A stretch of DNA of 64,000 nucleotides from UBA5336 sp039818165 (GTDB lineage Bacteria; Pseudomonadota; Alphaproteobacteria; Caulobacterales; Hyphomonadaceae): assembly GCA_039818165.1 (NCBI GenBank), contig JBCBUL010000009.1:26316-90315 (forward strand), read 5' to 3'. A program made the position numbers and the translations under genes. Each line of letters begins with the position of its first letter. The first letter of the stretch is position 1. Positions 23,931 through 33,434 of this stretch are shown piece after piece. The notes beneath the pieces were generated by a model. It did no database searches. It had not been told where the DNA came from and saw only the letters and a program-made list of their open reading frames with translations.

Positions 23931-24287
23931 ATGTTCCTCAACATGTTGAAAGCAAAGCTTCATTCTGCACGGGTTACGCAATGCGACCTGCACTATGAAG
24001 GCTCTGTCAGCATTGATCAGGACTTGCTCGATGCGTCCGGCATTCTGCCCCATGAGCGCGTGGACATCTGGAACGTGACCAACGGCTCGCGGATATCCAC
24101 ATACGCGCTGGAAGCGCCGCGTGGTTCCAAGACGATTGGTGTGAACGGCGCGGCTGCCCGTCACTTTGCCGTGGGCGACACCGTGATCATCGCGTCTTTT
24201 GCCCATGTGGAAGAAGAACGCGCCCGCCAGCATGCGCCAACAGTAGTGCTGCTCGACGAGGACAACTCGATCAAACGCCCCAGCTAG
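23931..24287 (+). CDS. panD: Aspartate 1-decarboxylase, pyruvoyl-dependent
   Basis: 118 residues from the ATG preceded by a GAGAGTGGG site. The self-cleavage site that makes the pyruvoyl group is at Gly24-Ser25 in HYEGSVSID, and INVTNGSR-type and GAAARHFAVGDTVII motifs follow. It decarboxylates aspartate to beta-alanine for pantothenate and CoA synthesis. No other pan genes are nearby. The 263-bp region upstream holds no gene that I can support. Confidence 0.95.
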   Translation: MFLNMLKAKLHSARVTQCDLHYEGSVSIDQDLLDASGILPHERVDIWNVTNGSRISTYALEAPRGSKTIGVNGAAARHFAVGDTVIIASFAHVEEERARQHAPTVVLLDEDNSIKRPS

Positions 24288-24303
24288 GCCCCGCGCCCGT
24301 TAA

Positions 24304-24331
24304 CAAGGTCTCCTTCGCCGTAAAGACCTTG
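24304..24331 (+). terminator. Possible terminator hairpin after panD
   Basis: CAAGGTCT and AGACCTTG form an 8-bp perfect stem around a 12-nt loop, 17 nt after the panD stop. There is no U tract, so it may be a weak terminator or another RNA structure. Confidence 0.35.
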
Positions 24332-24403
24332 CGTTCAGCGCTCAATGAATTCGCCGATGTGTTCTTAAGGGGATCGTAGCGGCTTGGTCTTAAGACTGGG
24401 GAG

Positions 24404-25552
24404 ATGACCCAAGGTTTCTCCGCTTATCTCAACGCATTGCGCTTTGGCGCGGCCCTCGTCGTTCTCATTGGGCACTGGTCCTACTTCACTCAGGACGCAG
24501 CCATTTCCGGCTGGATACTGGACCGGGACATCGCCCGCGATGCGGTCGTGATCTTCTTCGTGATGTCAGGTCTGGTGATTGCGTACTCCTCCGAACGCAA
24601 GCGCGAGCTGGGTCTTTCCGGCTACACCGCCGATCGTTTGGGGAGACTTTGGAGCGTCGCCATTCCTGTGGTGGTGATCAGCTTCGTGATCGTGAAACTG
24701 TTCAACGCGGCCGACATCCGCTTTATGCCGAACTATCCCGACAATCCGGTCGAATGGGTGCAGATGAGCGCCATGGCGCTGAGCTTCAGCAACCAGGTCT
24801 GGGGTTTTAACACCGATGTGGTGGCAAATGCGCCGTGGTGGTCCCTGAGTTATGAGGCCTGGTATTACGCCATTTTTGGTGTGGTGTTCTTCCTCTCCGG
24901 CTACCGACAGGTGTTCTGGGCCACACTGCTTTTCTTCTGCGCAGGTCCGAAAATCTGGCTGCTGGGGCCGGCCTGGGTTGCCGGGGTTGTTTTGTGGCGC
25001 ATGATCGCTGCTGGACATCATCAAAAGCTGAGCAGCCAGACCGCGTGGCTGGGCGCTGGGCTGACCCTCGGCCTGTATCTGGCGGCGCAGGGTTTCGACA
25101 TTCCAAACTGGATCAAGCATCACACTGAAGCGGTGTTGGGCAGCGATGTTTACGACGCAATGGGTATGTCGGCGCCATTTGTCTGGCTCAACATCCTCGG
25201 CGTGTTGACCGCAATCAATATTGTCTGCTGCGCGCGCCTCTATGCCCGTGACAACGCGCCCGATGGGCCCGTTCGCAGGTCTATCCATTGGTTCTCTGAC
25301 GCAACCTACTCCCTCTATCTTCTGCACATGCCGGTCATCTTCACGGTTTACTCGCTGCTGCCGGAAACGACGCCGTGGCTCACGCGCGCCGTCCTCTACC
25401 TGGCCGCACCTATGGCCGTCAGCCTTCTGTTTGCGCAGGTTTTTGAACGTCGTGACTGGGGCCTGCGCGCACGGTTGCGGGCTTGGGCGGCGCGGTTCAG
25501 GGATAATGGTGGTCACTCGACCGCGCGACTTCAGGAGCCAGCATCGGCCTGA
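24404..25552 (+). CDS. Acyltransferase 3 family membrane protein (OafA/YrhL-like)
   Basis: 382 residues with about ten membrane helices. The acyltransferase-3 features are visible: LNALRFGAALVVLIGHWSYF near residue 8 with the conserved His, DAVVIFFVMSGLVIAY near 46, and NAPWWSLSYEAWYY near 141. Such proteins O-acylate exported sugars or lipids. GGGGAG lies directly against the ATG, an unusually short spacing, but no other start is available. A GTCTTAAGAC palindrome lies at 24387-24396. It is convergent with the antiporter gene. Confidence 0.9.
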   Translation: MTQGFSAYLNALRFGAALVVLIGHWSYFTQDAAISGWILDRDIARDAVVIFFVMSGLVIAYSSERKRELGLSGYTADRLGRLWSVAIPVVVISFVIVKLFNAADIRFMPNYPDNPVEWVQMSAMALSFSNQVWGFNTDVVANAPWWSLSYEAWYYAIFGVVFFLSGYRQVFWATLLFFCAGPKIWLLGPAWVAGVVLWRMIAAGHHQKLSSQTAWLGAGLTLGLYLAAQGFDIPNWIKHHTEAVLGSDVYDAMGMSAPFVWLNILGVLTAINIVCCARLYARDNAPDGPVRRSIHWFSDATYSLYLLHMPVIFTVYSLLPETTPWLTRAVLYLAAPMAVSLLFAQVFERRDWGLRARLRAWAARFRDNGGHSTARLQEPASA

Positions 25553-25573
25553 CGCGCGAAGGGTCGTCTGAGC

Positions 25574-27319
25574 TTACACTTCCGTTGCCTTGCGGTACTC
25601 GCCCTCGCGTTCGGCGGCGATGAGATCGCGCACGGTCTCCGTGGCATAGCCAAAGCCCTCCAGCGCGCGCCCGGCAAGTTGCAGACCCGCCTCAATCGCA
25701 TCAGGGATCACAAAACTGGCGCCGGCCTCGCGCAAGCGGGCGGCGTGGTCGGTGTCCTGCGCACGCGCAAGGATGGGCAGATCAGCCCGCTCGGCTCGAA
25801 GCGTGCGCACCATTCGTTCGGCGCTATCGGCATTGTCTACGGTCACAATGGCGAGCGTAGCACCCTCCAGCCCGGCTTTTTCGAGGATTTCGGGGCGGCT
25901 GGCATCGCCGAAATAGATGTTCCACCCGGCTGAACGGGCCGTCAGGACGCGTCGCGCATCCGTGTCCAGGGCAATCATCTCGGCGCCTTCAGGTTTCAAC
26001 AGGTCCGCTATCGTGCGCCCGACCCGGCCAAATCCGGCGAGGATGACATGGCCCTCCTGTTCCGCCGCGTTCAATTCATACGAGGGATGGTGCTCAGGTT
26101 CGGGCTCGAGCCGCGCTCCGACAATGCCGCCGAGCTTCGACAGGGCAGGGATCATGACCATGGAGATGCCCGCAATCGCGGCTACTAAAGTGGAAGTGTC
26201 ATCGTCAATCACGGCTCCGGCGGACGCCGTAGCAAGGATCACAAACGCAAACTCGCCCGCTGGCGCCAGGAAGCTGGCGGTTTCCGCCGCTGTATGGGTC
26301 GGGCCGGCAAACAGGCGGCAGGCAATCGCGGACACGATGTATTTCAACACCAACAAACCTGCCAATCCGATCAGCACTTCCTGCCAGAGGGAGGCGATAA
26401 CGCGCAGATCAAGCGACATACCGACCGTCATGAAGAATAGGCCAAGCAACAGGCCTTTGAACGGTTCAAGGTCCACTTCTGTCTGGTGTTTGAATTCTGT
26501 TTCGCCCAACAGAATTCCCGCCAGGAAGGCGCCGAGTGCGAGGGACAGACCGGCACTGGCTGTGATCACCGCCGCGCCGACAACGGTGAGCAGCGTAAGC
26601 GCCATGAGAAAATCGCGGCCCCCTGCGCGCGCCGCCAGATGAAACACGTGGGACAGCACATACCGACCGATGATGACGATCGCCACGATGGCGAGCAGGC
26701 CCTGCGCGAGCGCGTCACCGATGATGCTGGTGAGGCTGTTCTCGCCCCCGGCGGCGACAAAGCCCACGAAGATCAGGATAGGTGCCACCAGTATGTCCTG
26801 GAACAGCAATACCGCGAGGGCTGTGCGACCCACCGGCGTCGCGGCGCGGCGGTTCTCTTGCAGGAGTTGCATGACGATGGCCGTCGAAGACAATGCCAGG
26901 GCCAACCCGACGGTGATGGCAGCCAGTAGGGGTTGGCCGAAGGCAAGGGCTGCGCCTGTAATGGCAAGGGCGCTCAGACCGGCTTGCAGCCCGCCCGCCC
27001 CGAATACCGCACGGCGCAGCTCCCAAAGCCGCCGAAAACTCAGTTCCAGACCGAGCAGGAACAGAAGGAACAAAACACCAAGTTCGGCAAATAGTGTTGC
27101 CGCATCTGGCTCTGCGATGGTGACAAAGTTCAACGCAGGAATATTGCCTGAGAACTGGCTTATCCCGTGGGGGCCGAGCACCAGCCCTGCCAGAATGAAC
27201 CCGACCACGGCAGGCACGCGCAACGCCTTGAACACCGGCACCACAACGCCGGCAGCAAACAGAAAAACGATCGCATCCTTGATCAGAACTTCGTTGCCGT
27301 GGGTCGCTTCCGTCGCCAT
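25574..27319 (-). CDS. Monovalent cation:proton antiporter, CPA2 family with TrkA-N domain
   Basis: 581 residues: a membrane part of about twelve helices (residues 10-395) followed by a RCK/TrkA-N domain starting HVILAGFGRVGRTIADLL near 416. This is the plan of KefB/KefC-type glutathione-regulated potassium efflux proteins. The membrane part shows LFLLGLELSFRRLWEL near 85 and the later LAPAGEFAFVILATASA near 342. It probably exchanges K+ for H+; gating ligand is not readable. GGAAGG lies 7 nt before the ATG. Confidence 0.92.
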   Translation of the reverse strand: MATEATHGNEVLIKDAIVFLFAAGVVVPVFKALRVPAVVGFILAGLVLGPHGISQFSGNIPALNFVTIAEPDAATLFAELGVLFLLFLLGLELSFRRLWELRRAVFGAGGLQAGLSALAITGAALAFGQPLLAAITVGLALALSSTAIVMQLLQENRRAATPVGRTALAVLLFQDILVAPILIFVGFVAAGGENSLTSIIGDALAQGLLAIVAIVIIGRYVLSHVFHLAARAGGRDFLMALTLLTVVGAAVITASAGLSLALGAFLAGILLGETEFKHQTEVDLEPFKGLLLGLFFMTVGMSLDLRVIASLWQEVLIGLAGLLVLKYIVSAIACRLFAGPTHTAAETASFLAPAGEFAFVILATASAGAVIDDDTSTLVAAIAGISMVMIPALSKLGGIVGARLEPEPEHHPSYELNAAEQEGHVILAGFGRVGRTIADLLKPEGAEMIALDTDARRVLTARSAGWNIYFGDASRPEILEKAGLEGATLAIVTVDNADSAERMVRTLRAERADLPILARAQDTDHAARLREAGASFVIPDAIEAGLQLAGRALEGFGYATETVRDLIAAEREGEYRKATEV

Positions 27320-27567
27320 GGGGGCCCCTTCCTCCTGAGCAGTGTCCTTCTAAGGGTATACGGCTTTAGGTGGCACTTGGGGAAACTCCCTATGAAGCCC
27401 CTTAGCCGGTAGCATTTTGTGCATTTGAGCGTTCAGCAGACACGATCTACACGGGCCTGTGACGCATGCGGGCCTTTATTCCTGGCCCGAGCAACCCCAT
27501 ACAGTGTGCCCAAACAGAATCACGCGCCGGCCCGATATGCGTGCCGACGCCCCGAAGGAGCGTCCCC

Positions 27568-28545
27568 ATGGCTGACACCGAAACCAACACACACCACGCC
27601 GAAGTGCTCATCATCGGGTCCGGACCTGCTGGTTGGGCCGCTGCGATCTATGCCGCCCGCGCAATGCGCAAGGTTACCGTTGTGGCTGGCTTACAGCCCG
27701 GAGGCCAACTCACGATCACCACGGAAGTGGAAAACTATCCCGGCTTTGCAGAAATTCAGGGCCCGGAGCTGATGGTGAAGATGCGTGAGCACGCTGAGAA
27801 GATGGGCAGCGAAACCATTGAAGATCACATTAGCGAGGTGAATTTCGACGTCCGTCCGTTCACGGCCAAGGGCGAGTCCGGTACGCTCTACACCGCCGAT
27901 GCTGTGGTTATTGCCACAGGTGCCCAGGCCAAGTGGCTCGGCCTGGAGAGCGAGCAGCATTACCAAGGCTATGGCGTATCGGCCTGTGCGACCTGTGACG
28001 GTTTCTTCTATCGTGAGAAAGAGGTGATCGTCGTCGGCGGCGGAAATACCGCGGTGGAAGAGGCGCTCTTCCTGACGAACTTTGCGTCCAAAGTGACGCT
28101 GGTACACCGCCGCGACAGCCTTCGGGCCGAGAAAATCCTCCAGGATCGCCTGTTCAAACATCCGAAGACTGAAATCCTCTGGGATACAACGCTGGTAGAT
28201 GTGCTGGGCGACGACAATCCCCGCGGCGTGACAGCGGCGAAGCTCCAGAACGTGAAAACGGGCGATACCTTTGAGCGCGACGTGCATGGCATCTTTATCG
28301 CCATAGGCCACGCCCCGGCAACGGAGCTGTTCAAGGGCAAGATCGACATGCACGACAATGGCTACATCGTCACCGCGCCAGACTCGACGGCCACCAATAT
28401 CCCCGGCGTGTTTGCCGCCGGTGACGTGACCGACGATATCTACCGCCAGGCCGTCACGGCCGCCGGGATGGGCTGCATGGCCGCGCTGGAAGCTGAGCGC
28501 TACCTGGAATCGGTGGGCGCAGAAGAGCCTGTCGCTGCGGAGTAG
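27568..28545 (+). CDS. trxB: Thioredoxin-disulfide reductase
   Basis: 325 residues from the ATG with AAGGAG 7 nt upstream. FAD-binding GSGPAGWAAAIYAARA is near residue 18, the redox CxxC is C140-A-T-C143 in SACATCDGFF, and the NADPH-binding VVGGGNTAVEEALFL is near 156; FAAGDVTDDIYRQAVTAAG closes the FAD site. It transfers electrons from NADPH to thioredoxin in the cytoplasm. It is convergent with the flavoprotein gene, 3 nt apart. Confidence 0.96.
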   Translation: MADTETNTHHAEVLIIGSGPAGWAAAIYAARAMRKVTVVAGLQPGGQLTITTEVENYPGFAEIQGPELMVKMREHAEKMGSETIEDHISEVNFDVRPFTAKGESGTLYTADAVVIATGAQAKWLGLESEQHYQGYGVSACATCDGFFYREKEVIVVGGGNTAVEEALFLTNFASKVTLVHRRDSLRAEKILQDRLFKHPKTEILWDTTLVDVLGDDNPRGVTAAKLQNVKTGDTFERDVHGIFIAIGHAPATELFKGKIDMHDNGYIVTAPDSTATNIPGVFAAGDVTDDIYRQAVTAAGMGCMAALEAERYLESVGAEEPVAAE

Positions 28546-28548
28546 CGG

Positions 28549-29952
28549 CTAGGCCAGGCCCGCTAGCTTCGGCAGGTTCATGGCGGCGGCCATGCTCGCA
28601 GAGCGCATCTCGCTGAGAATTGCCATTTTCGCCTCGTCAGTCTTGTCGACGTCAACCGCCATACGTGTGAAGCCGTCTAGCCGCGAGTTCAGGATCCAGT
28701 CGCGCAATTCCTTGTCGCCATTGGCATTCATCCTGTTGGCGAAGTCCACGATTTGACCACGCACGAACCCTTCCAGCGTCTCATCCACCTCGACCGGTGC
28801 GGCCAGGCGGTTCTTCTCGGCATCGGTCTCGAACTTGGTTTCAAGATAGGCGATCATTGCTGAACTGAAGGCGATCTGCGGAAAGCGGACCATCTGCAGC
28901 GTGATGCGATCACCGTTGAAGACGGGAATAGCCGGGGCAACGCCAGCGTCAAACGGCTTGGCAGTGCTATCAATGTAAAGCGTGTCGTCGGGCGCAGGCA
29001 GGGTGCCTTGGGCGAGCACAAGTTCACCCGGACGAATCTCGCTCACCCGGCCAAGGCGCACCTTGTCTTCGATGCTGGCGAGCATATCAACTTCGCGTTC
29101 TGAGACGGTGGCGCCGCGATAAACGGTGGGTTCGTGGTCGGGATCGATACGCAGCCACATTCCGCAGGCTTCAAAACGCCGGGCCATGTCCTGTGGTGAG
29201 GTCGCTTCGGCTATTGCTTTCTGGCGACCGAGGAAACTGCCATAGACATCATGGAAAAAGTCCGGGTGGGGCTGGGTGGTGGCCCGATTCCAGAGCCAGC
29301 TATCGCGGGGGATGATCCAGCGGATTCGCGCCTGATCGACCCCGTTCTGGAGCAGCCAGATACACGCGTCCATGCCGGTCTTCCCAGCGCCGATGACGGT
29401 GAAATGGTCGTGTGTGCTGGCCAGGGCCGGGAGGTCATTTGGCGGCACGCAAGTGACCCCATCGGCAACATCGAACTTGCGCGTATGCGTTTTCGGCACC
29501 TGATTTGTCATATAGGCGCCGTTCACGGTTTTCTTGCGCACCGTGACCGGGCGCACCTCGCCGGACATCAAGGACGTGATGGTGTTGTCCTCGTTGAAGC
29601 GGTGCATCGGCACGAACGTTACCCGGCCCGATGGGAGCAGCCGTTCATTCATCACCGCGTGGAAGTACCCGGTCACCTGGGCCCCAGTAGCTAGGCTCAA
29701 ATAACCAGCATTCGGGCCGGTTTCCTCAATCCACTGGTCGCCCAATTCACGGGAGCCCACACCATAGAAGGCAGAAGGCTGGTGTAGGCGGACGAAACCA
29801 TAGGCATCGTTCCAGTGGCCGCCCGGCGCGTGGCGCGTGTCGACAATCGTCATGTGCGCATCGCTGCGGGACAGGAACTCATCCGCAAAAGCCAAACTCG
29901 CCGCGCCAGCGCCTACAATCAGATAGTCTGTTTCAATCGGTGCGTTTGCCAT
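28549..29952 (-). CDS. FAD/NAD(P)-binding oxidoreductase, flavin monooxygenase-like
   Basis: 467 residues. The N-terminal FAD site is YLIVGAGAASLAFADEF near residue 10, followed by GGHWNDAYGFVRLHQPS, close to flavin-monooxygenase-type proteins. A second dinucleotide site, FTVIGAGKTGMDACIWL, is near 187. The substrate is not known. GGGGA lies just before the ATG. It stands alone, with a strong hairpin 140 bp beyond its start. Confidence 0.82.
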   Translation of the reverse strand: MANAPIETDYLIVGAGAASLAFADEFLSRSDAHMTIVDTRHAPGGHWNDAYGFVRLHQPSAFYGVGSRELGDQWIEETGPNAGYLSLATGAQVTGYFHAVMNERLLPSGRVTFVPMHRFNEDNTITSLMSGEVRPVTVRKKTVNGAYMTNQVPKTHTRKFDVADGVTCVPPNDLPALASTHDHFTVIGAGKTGMDACIWLLQNGVDQARIRWIIPRDSWLWNRATTQPHPDFFHDVYGSFLGRQKAIAEATSPQDMARRFEACGMWLRIDPDHEPTVYRGATVSEREVDMLASIEDKVRLGRVSEIRPGELVLAQGTLPAPDDTLYIDSTAKPFDAGVAPAIPVFNGDRITLQMVRFPQIAFSSAMIAYLETKFETDAEKNRLAAPVEVDETLEGFVRGQIVDFANRMNANGDKELRDWILNSRLDGFTRMAVDVDKTDEAKMAILSEMRSASMAAAMNLPKLAGLA

Positions 29953-30092
29953 AATGTCCCCTGCTCACCTTTGAGTGATCACTCCATCACATTGTGATGA
30001 AAGGAGTTTTAATGGCTCTGCTTAGACGAAGGGTTCTGCGACTGTCGAGTGAACACTTCCACTTATACGCGAAGCCAGCGACGGAAATAGAG

Positions 30093-30124
30093 ACGCCCCA
30101 GTCTCGTGACTGAGACCGGGGCGT
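30093..30124 (-). terminator. Strong hairpin, terminator of the S9 peptidase gene
   Basis: A 13-bp stem (30093-30105 with 30112-30124, one A-C mismatch) around a 6-nt loop, located 28 nt past the peptidase stop on the minus strand and followed there by CTCTATTTCC. It fits a rho-independent terminator with an imperfect U tract. Confidence 0.65.
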
Positions 30125-30151
30125 GCTCGAATTGATGATCCTAAACGGCGT

Positions 30152-32221
30152 CTAGTCTTCGTCGCCGCTGTCTTCATTGCTGCCGAGCAGCGTGTCCAGA
30201 TCGAGATCGAACTCGGGCATCGGATCAGAACGTGACGCGTCTTCGCCGAGATAAGTGTCCATCCAGCGCATCAGGCGGTGGCTGTAGTCAAACTGCGCGG
30301 CGGCTTTGCGGTTGCCGTGGCCCTCTCCGGGGTAGAATACCAGCCGAACCGGCGTTTCTGTGCGCACTTTCATGGAGCGGAACAGTTCCATGGACTGGCC
30401 GGGATGCACACGCGTGTCTTCCTCGCCATGCATGATCAGCGTTGGCGTCGTGGACTGGCCAGCGTGGAAGACTGGCGAACGGCGCAAGAGCTCCAACCAG
30501 TGGCCATCCTCGCCGCCATCCCATGGCCACTTTAGCGAGTGCACAAGATGCATCTCATTGGGGATGTCAGACGTGCCGAACTTCGAGACCTGGTTTGAAA
30601 TGCCCACAAACGCCACCGAAGCCGCGAAATGCTCTGTCAGGGCTGTTGCGCCCCACATGGAGGCATATCCACCATAGGAACCGCCCGTAATCCCAACACG
30701 GTCGCGGTTGATGATGCCCGCATCCGCAAGCGCTTCAACGCCGTCCACGAGATCGTTGAACTCCTTGCCGGCATAGTCGTCCTGATGCTCCTTCGAGAAG
30801 GCTACACCGCGCCCCGTGGAGCCACGATAGTTGGGATAGAACACAGCATACCCATCGCCGGCGCCAAACTGGCCTGCGGTGGAATAGCCCGTTAGCCAAC
30901 CGTCGCTGTAGTGGGCTTCTGGGCCGCCATGGACTGTGAGGATCAGTGGCCAACCACCTCTTGGAGCGTCTCCGGCGGGTGTGATCAGAAGCCCTTCGAT
31001 GTCGCGCCCATCGCGGGCTTCGTAGGTGAATGTGGTCTGCTCGGCGAGGTCGATGTCGTCCAGCCAGGCATTGTGATTGGTCAGTTTTTCTGCGCCATTG
31101 TCATCGATTTCGAAAATTGCGCGCGGATGGGATGGACTGTCGGCAACGGCGACAATCCGATCACCTGCCGCAGAGACACTGCGCACGACGATATCGTCCG
31201 GCGCTGGCAGTGTGGCTTCTTCGTCGCCGTCCGTGTTGTAAATTACCAGGGCTGCTTCCACGCCGCGATGGACCGTGGCGAGTATGTTACCATCCACCCA
31301 GTCGACATCCTGAATGTGCTGCAGCGCCGTGGGCGTCAGCTGTTCAAAGTCGCCGCTGTCCACCTGGCCAACCATCAACACACCATCTGACGTGTCGCCG
31401 ATGTCGGTGCCGGCAAAGAGGGCGATCTGTTCGCCATCGGGGCTGATCTGGAAACCTCCAAGCTTGCCGGGCAGGTTAAAGCGTGCGGTTTGCTCACCCG
31501 ACTCAGCATCTATCACGTGCAGGTCGCGTTGCATGTAGTGGTCGTCGATAAGGTTTGTTGGGGCCACCGCGGCGACGAGGAAGCTGCCATCGGCCGACAG
31601 TTCGATCGAGGAGACGTGGCCGTCATCGAACAGTTTCTCGGCCTCGGCATCATCCTCGCCGAGGGAAACGCTCCAGATAGAGGCGAGGCGGTCATCCTCT
31701 TTGAAGGCATAGGCCTTGAACCCCTTGCCGGAGTGGTCCTCGCTGTCGTCTTCCTCACGCGCCACGAAGTAAAGCGTTCCGCCATCTGGTGAGACGGCGT
31801 AACCGCCAAGACTGGTTTCGAACTCAAAGACCTTTTGGGCCTCACCGCCGGCCAGTGAAATTGCATAGAGTGAGGTTGCATCATCGCCGTCGCGCCGGGC
31901 GCGGAAGTGCAGGGCGCTGCCATCAGGCGCAAACTGCAGGCCGGACAGGCCGCCATGGCCACCCATGAAGCGCACCGGGTCTGCGTCTCCGCGTATCACC
32001 CAGAGATGGGTATCGGCTGAGCCATCCTCGTCGCCTGCCACGATGTCTCGTGGAACGGACACGGTGTAGGCGATCGTTTCACCATCTGGGGAGACCACCG
32101 CGGAGCCTGCATGGCGCGTTTTCGGAAGATCTTCGATTTCCATGGGCGCTGCGAGCGCTGGCGCGGTGGCGAGGGCCGCCAGAGAGGCAAGTCCGAGCAG
32201 TTTGTGGGCGAATGGGCGCAC
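30152..32221 (-). CDS. S9 family peptidase (prolyl oligopeptidase/acylaminoacyl peptidase type), secreted
   Basis: 689 residues from a GTG with GGAGG 6 nt upstream, giving a clean Sec signal peptide (MRPFAHKLLGLASLAALATA...ALA). An ATG 42 nt earlier is less likely. The middle is a WD/propeller-like region; the C-terminal alpha/beta hydrolase has GITGGSYGGYASMW with the Ser nucleophile, EEDTRVHPGQS with the Asp, and GEGHGNRK with the His. It should cleave peptides in the periplasm. The C-terminus is very acidic (NEDSGDED). Confidence 0.9.
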   Translation of the reverse strand: MRPFAHKLLGLASLAALATAPALAAPMEIEDLPKTRHAGSAVVSPDGETIAYTVSVPRDIVAGDEDGSADTHLWVIRGDADPVRFMGGHGGLSGLQFAPDGSALHFRARRDGDDATSLYAISLAGGEAQKVFEFETSLGGYAVSPDGGTLYFVAREEDDSEDHSGKGFKAYAFKEDDRLASIWSVSLGEDDAEAEKLFDDGHVSSIELSADGSFLVAAVAPTNLIDDHYMQRDLHVIDAESGEQTARFNLPGKLGGFQISPDGEQIALFAGTDIGDTSDGVLMVGQVDSGDFEQLTPTALQHIQDVDWVDGNILATVHRGVEAALVIYNTDGDEEATLPAPDDIVVRSVSAAGDRIVAVADSPSHPRAIFEIDDNGAEKLTNHNAWLDDIDLAEQTTFTYEARDGRDIEGLLITPAGDAPRGGWPLILTVHGGPEAHYSDGWLTGYSTAGQFGAGDGYAVFYPNYRGSTGRGVAFSKEHQDDYAGKEFNDLVDGVEALADAGIINRDRVGITGGSYGGYASMWGATALTEHFAASVAFVGISNQVSKFGTSDIPNEMHLVHSLKWPWDGGEDGHWLELLRRSPVFHAGQSTTPTLIMHGEEDTRVHPGQSMELFRSMKVRTETPVRLVFYPGEGHGNRKAAAQFDYSHRLMRWMDTYLGEDASRSDPMPEFDLDLDTLLGSNEDSGDED

Positions 32222-32381
32222 ATTGATCCTCCGGGCACATGAATTCGTGGTTAGGATTTGCACCCAGACTTAGGCGGCGCCGGACCAAAGGCCAAGCCTA
32301 ACCTGTGCCCGTGCGCTTGATCGATAGGTCACGGGCGCTATGCACAATGCTTGAGCGATTCAATGCGAGGAGGGGTGCCCC

Positions 32382-33398
32382 ATGGGCGAGATTTTTGCCG
32401 AAGTGTTTTCCGTCAGCGGGCTGTTTACCCTGCTGATGCTGCTCATGCTCCAGGCGGTGCTGGGCTTTGACAATCTGTTGTACATCTCGATCGAGTCGAA
32501 ACGAACAGGTCCGGAGAATGCATCCAAAGTGGCGCGCTGGGGCATCGGCCTTGCCGTGCTCTTCCGCATCGTGCTGCTGATCATCATCGTGAACATCTTC
32601 GCGCTGTTGGCGGAACCCTTGTTCGAGATCCACGCGAACGGCTTCTTCGAGGGCGAGTTCACCTTCCAGGCCCTGATCACCCTGGCGGGCGGCGGTTTCA
32701 TCCTCTACACGGCCATCAAGGAGATCAATCACCTCCTGTCGGTCGAACACATCGAGCATTCCGAGGGTGGGAAAGGCAAGTCCGTGACCCAGGCGATCGC
32801 CATGATCGTCGCCATGAACCTGGTCTTTTCCTTCGACTCAATCTTGTCGGCCATGGCCATCGCGAATGTGGAAGTTGCCAAAGTGGTTAATGAGGCGGGC
32901 GACACGCTTGTCGCCGTTTCAAGCGGGCTCGTTCAGGCGGGCTTGTTCGATGGCACCGTGCAGGAGTGCAAGAGTTATCTCATCGCCAACCCGGTCGCCG
33001 ATGCAGTGGGCTGTGAGCCAAGCAAGGATTACCAGGTCTGGCTGATGGCGATCGCCATCATCATTTCGGGCGTGCTCATGGTGGTCATGGCGGACTATGT
33101 CGCCGACTTCCTGAAGCGCAACCGCATGTATGAGGTGCTGGGCCTCTTTATCCTGTTTCTGGTTGGCGTGCTGCTCGTCTCAGAGGGCGCGCACCTGGCG
33201 CATATGAAGATGTTTGGCTATCCGTTGGAGGCCATGTCGAAGTCGAGCTTCTATCTCGTCGTCGGCGTGCTTGTGATCACCGACATCATCACCAACCGCT
33301 ATCAGAAGCGGCTATGGGCCCAGAAAGTGGCGGAGATCGAGGGAGAAGACCCGGAAGTCGACGGCATGAAAGCCGCCGAGTCGATGATGGGCCATTAG
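32382..33398 (+). CDS. TerC family integral membrane protein
   Basis: 338 residues, about nine membrane helices. The two acidic intramembrane motifs of the TerC family are seen in VLGFDNLLYISI near residue 27 and FSFDSILSAMAI near 150. TerC-type proteins are linked to metal (Mn) export or membrane-protein metalation. A Cys-containing loop (QECKSYL...VGCEPSKD) near residue 195 interrupts the helices and is probably extracytoplasmic. GAGGAGGGG lies 6 nt before the ATG. A serine hydrolase follows after 36 nt and may be co-transcribed. Confidence 0.9.
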   Translation: MGEIFAEVFSVSGLFTLLMLLMLQAVLGFDNLLYISIESKRTGPENASKVARWGIGLAVLFRIVLLIIIVNIFALLAEPLFEIHANGFFEGEFTFQALITLAGGGFILYTAIKEINHLLSVEHIEHSEGGKGKSVTQAIAMIVAMNLVFSFDSILSAMAIANVEVAKVVNEAGDTLVAVSSGLVQAGLFDGTVQECKSYLIANPVADAVGCEPSKDYQVWLMAIAIIISGVLMVVMADYVADFLKRNRMYEVLGLFILFLVGVLLVSEGAHLAHMKMFGYPLEAMSKSSFYLVVGVLVITDIITNRYQKRLWAQKVAEIEGEDPEVDGMKAAESMMGH

Positions 33399-33434
33399 GC
33401 AGGCGAAAGACCCCGCTTCCAGAGGAGAACGGCA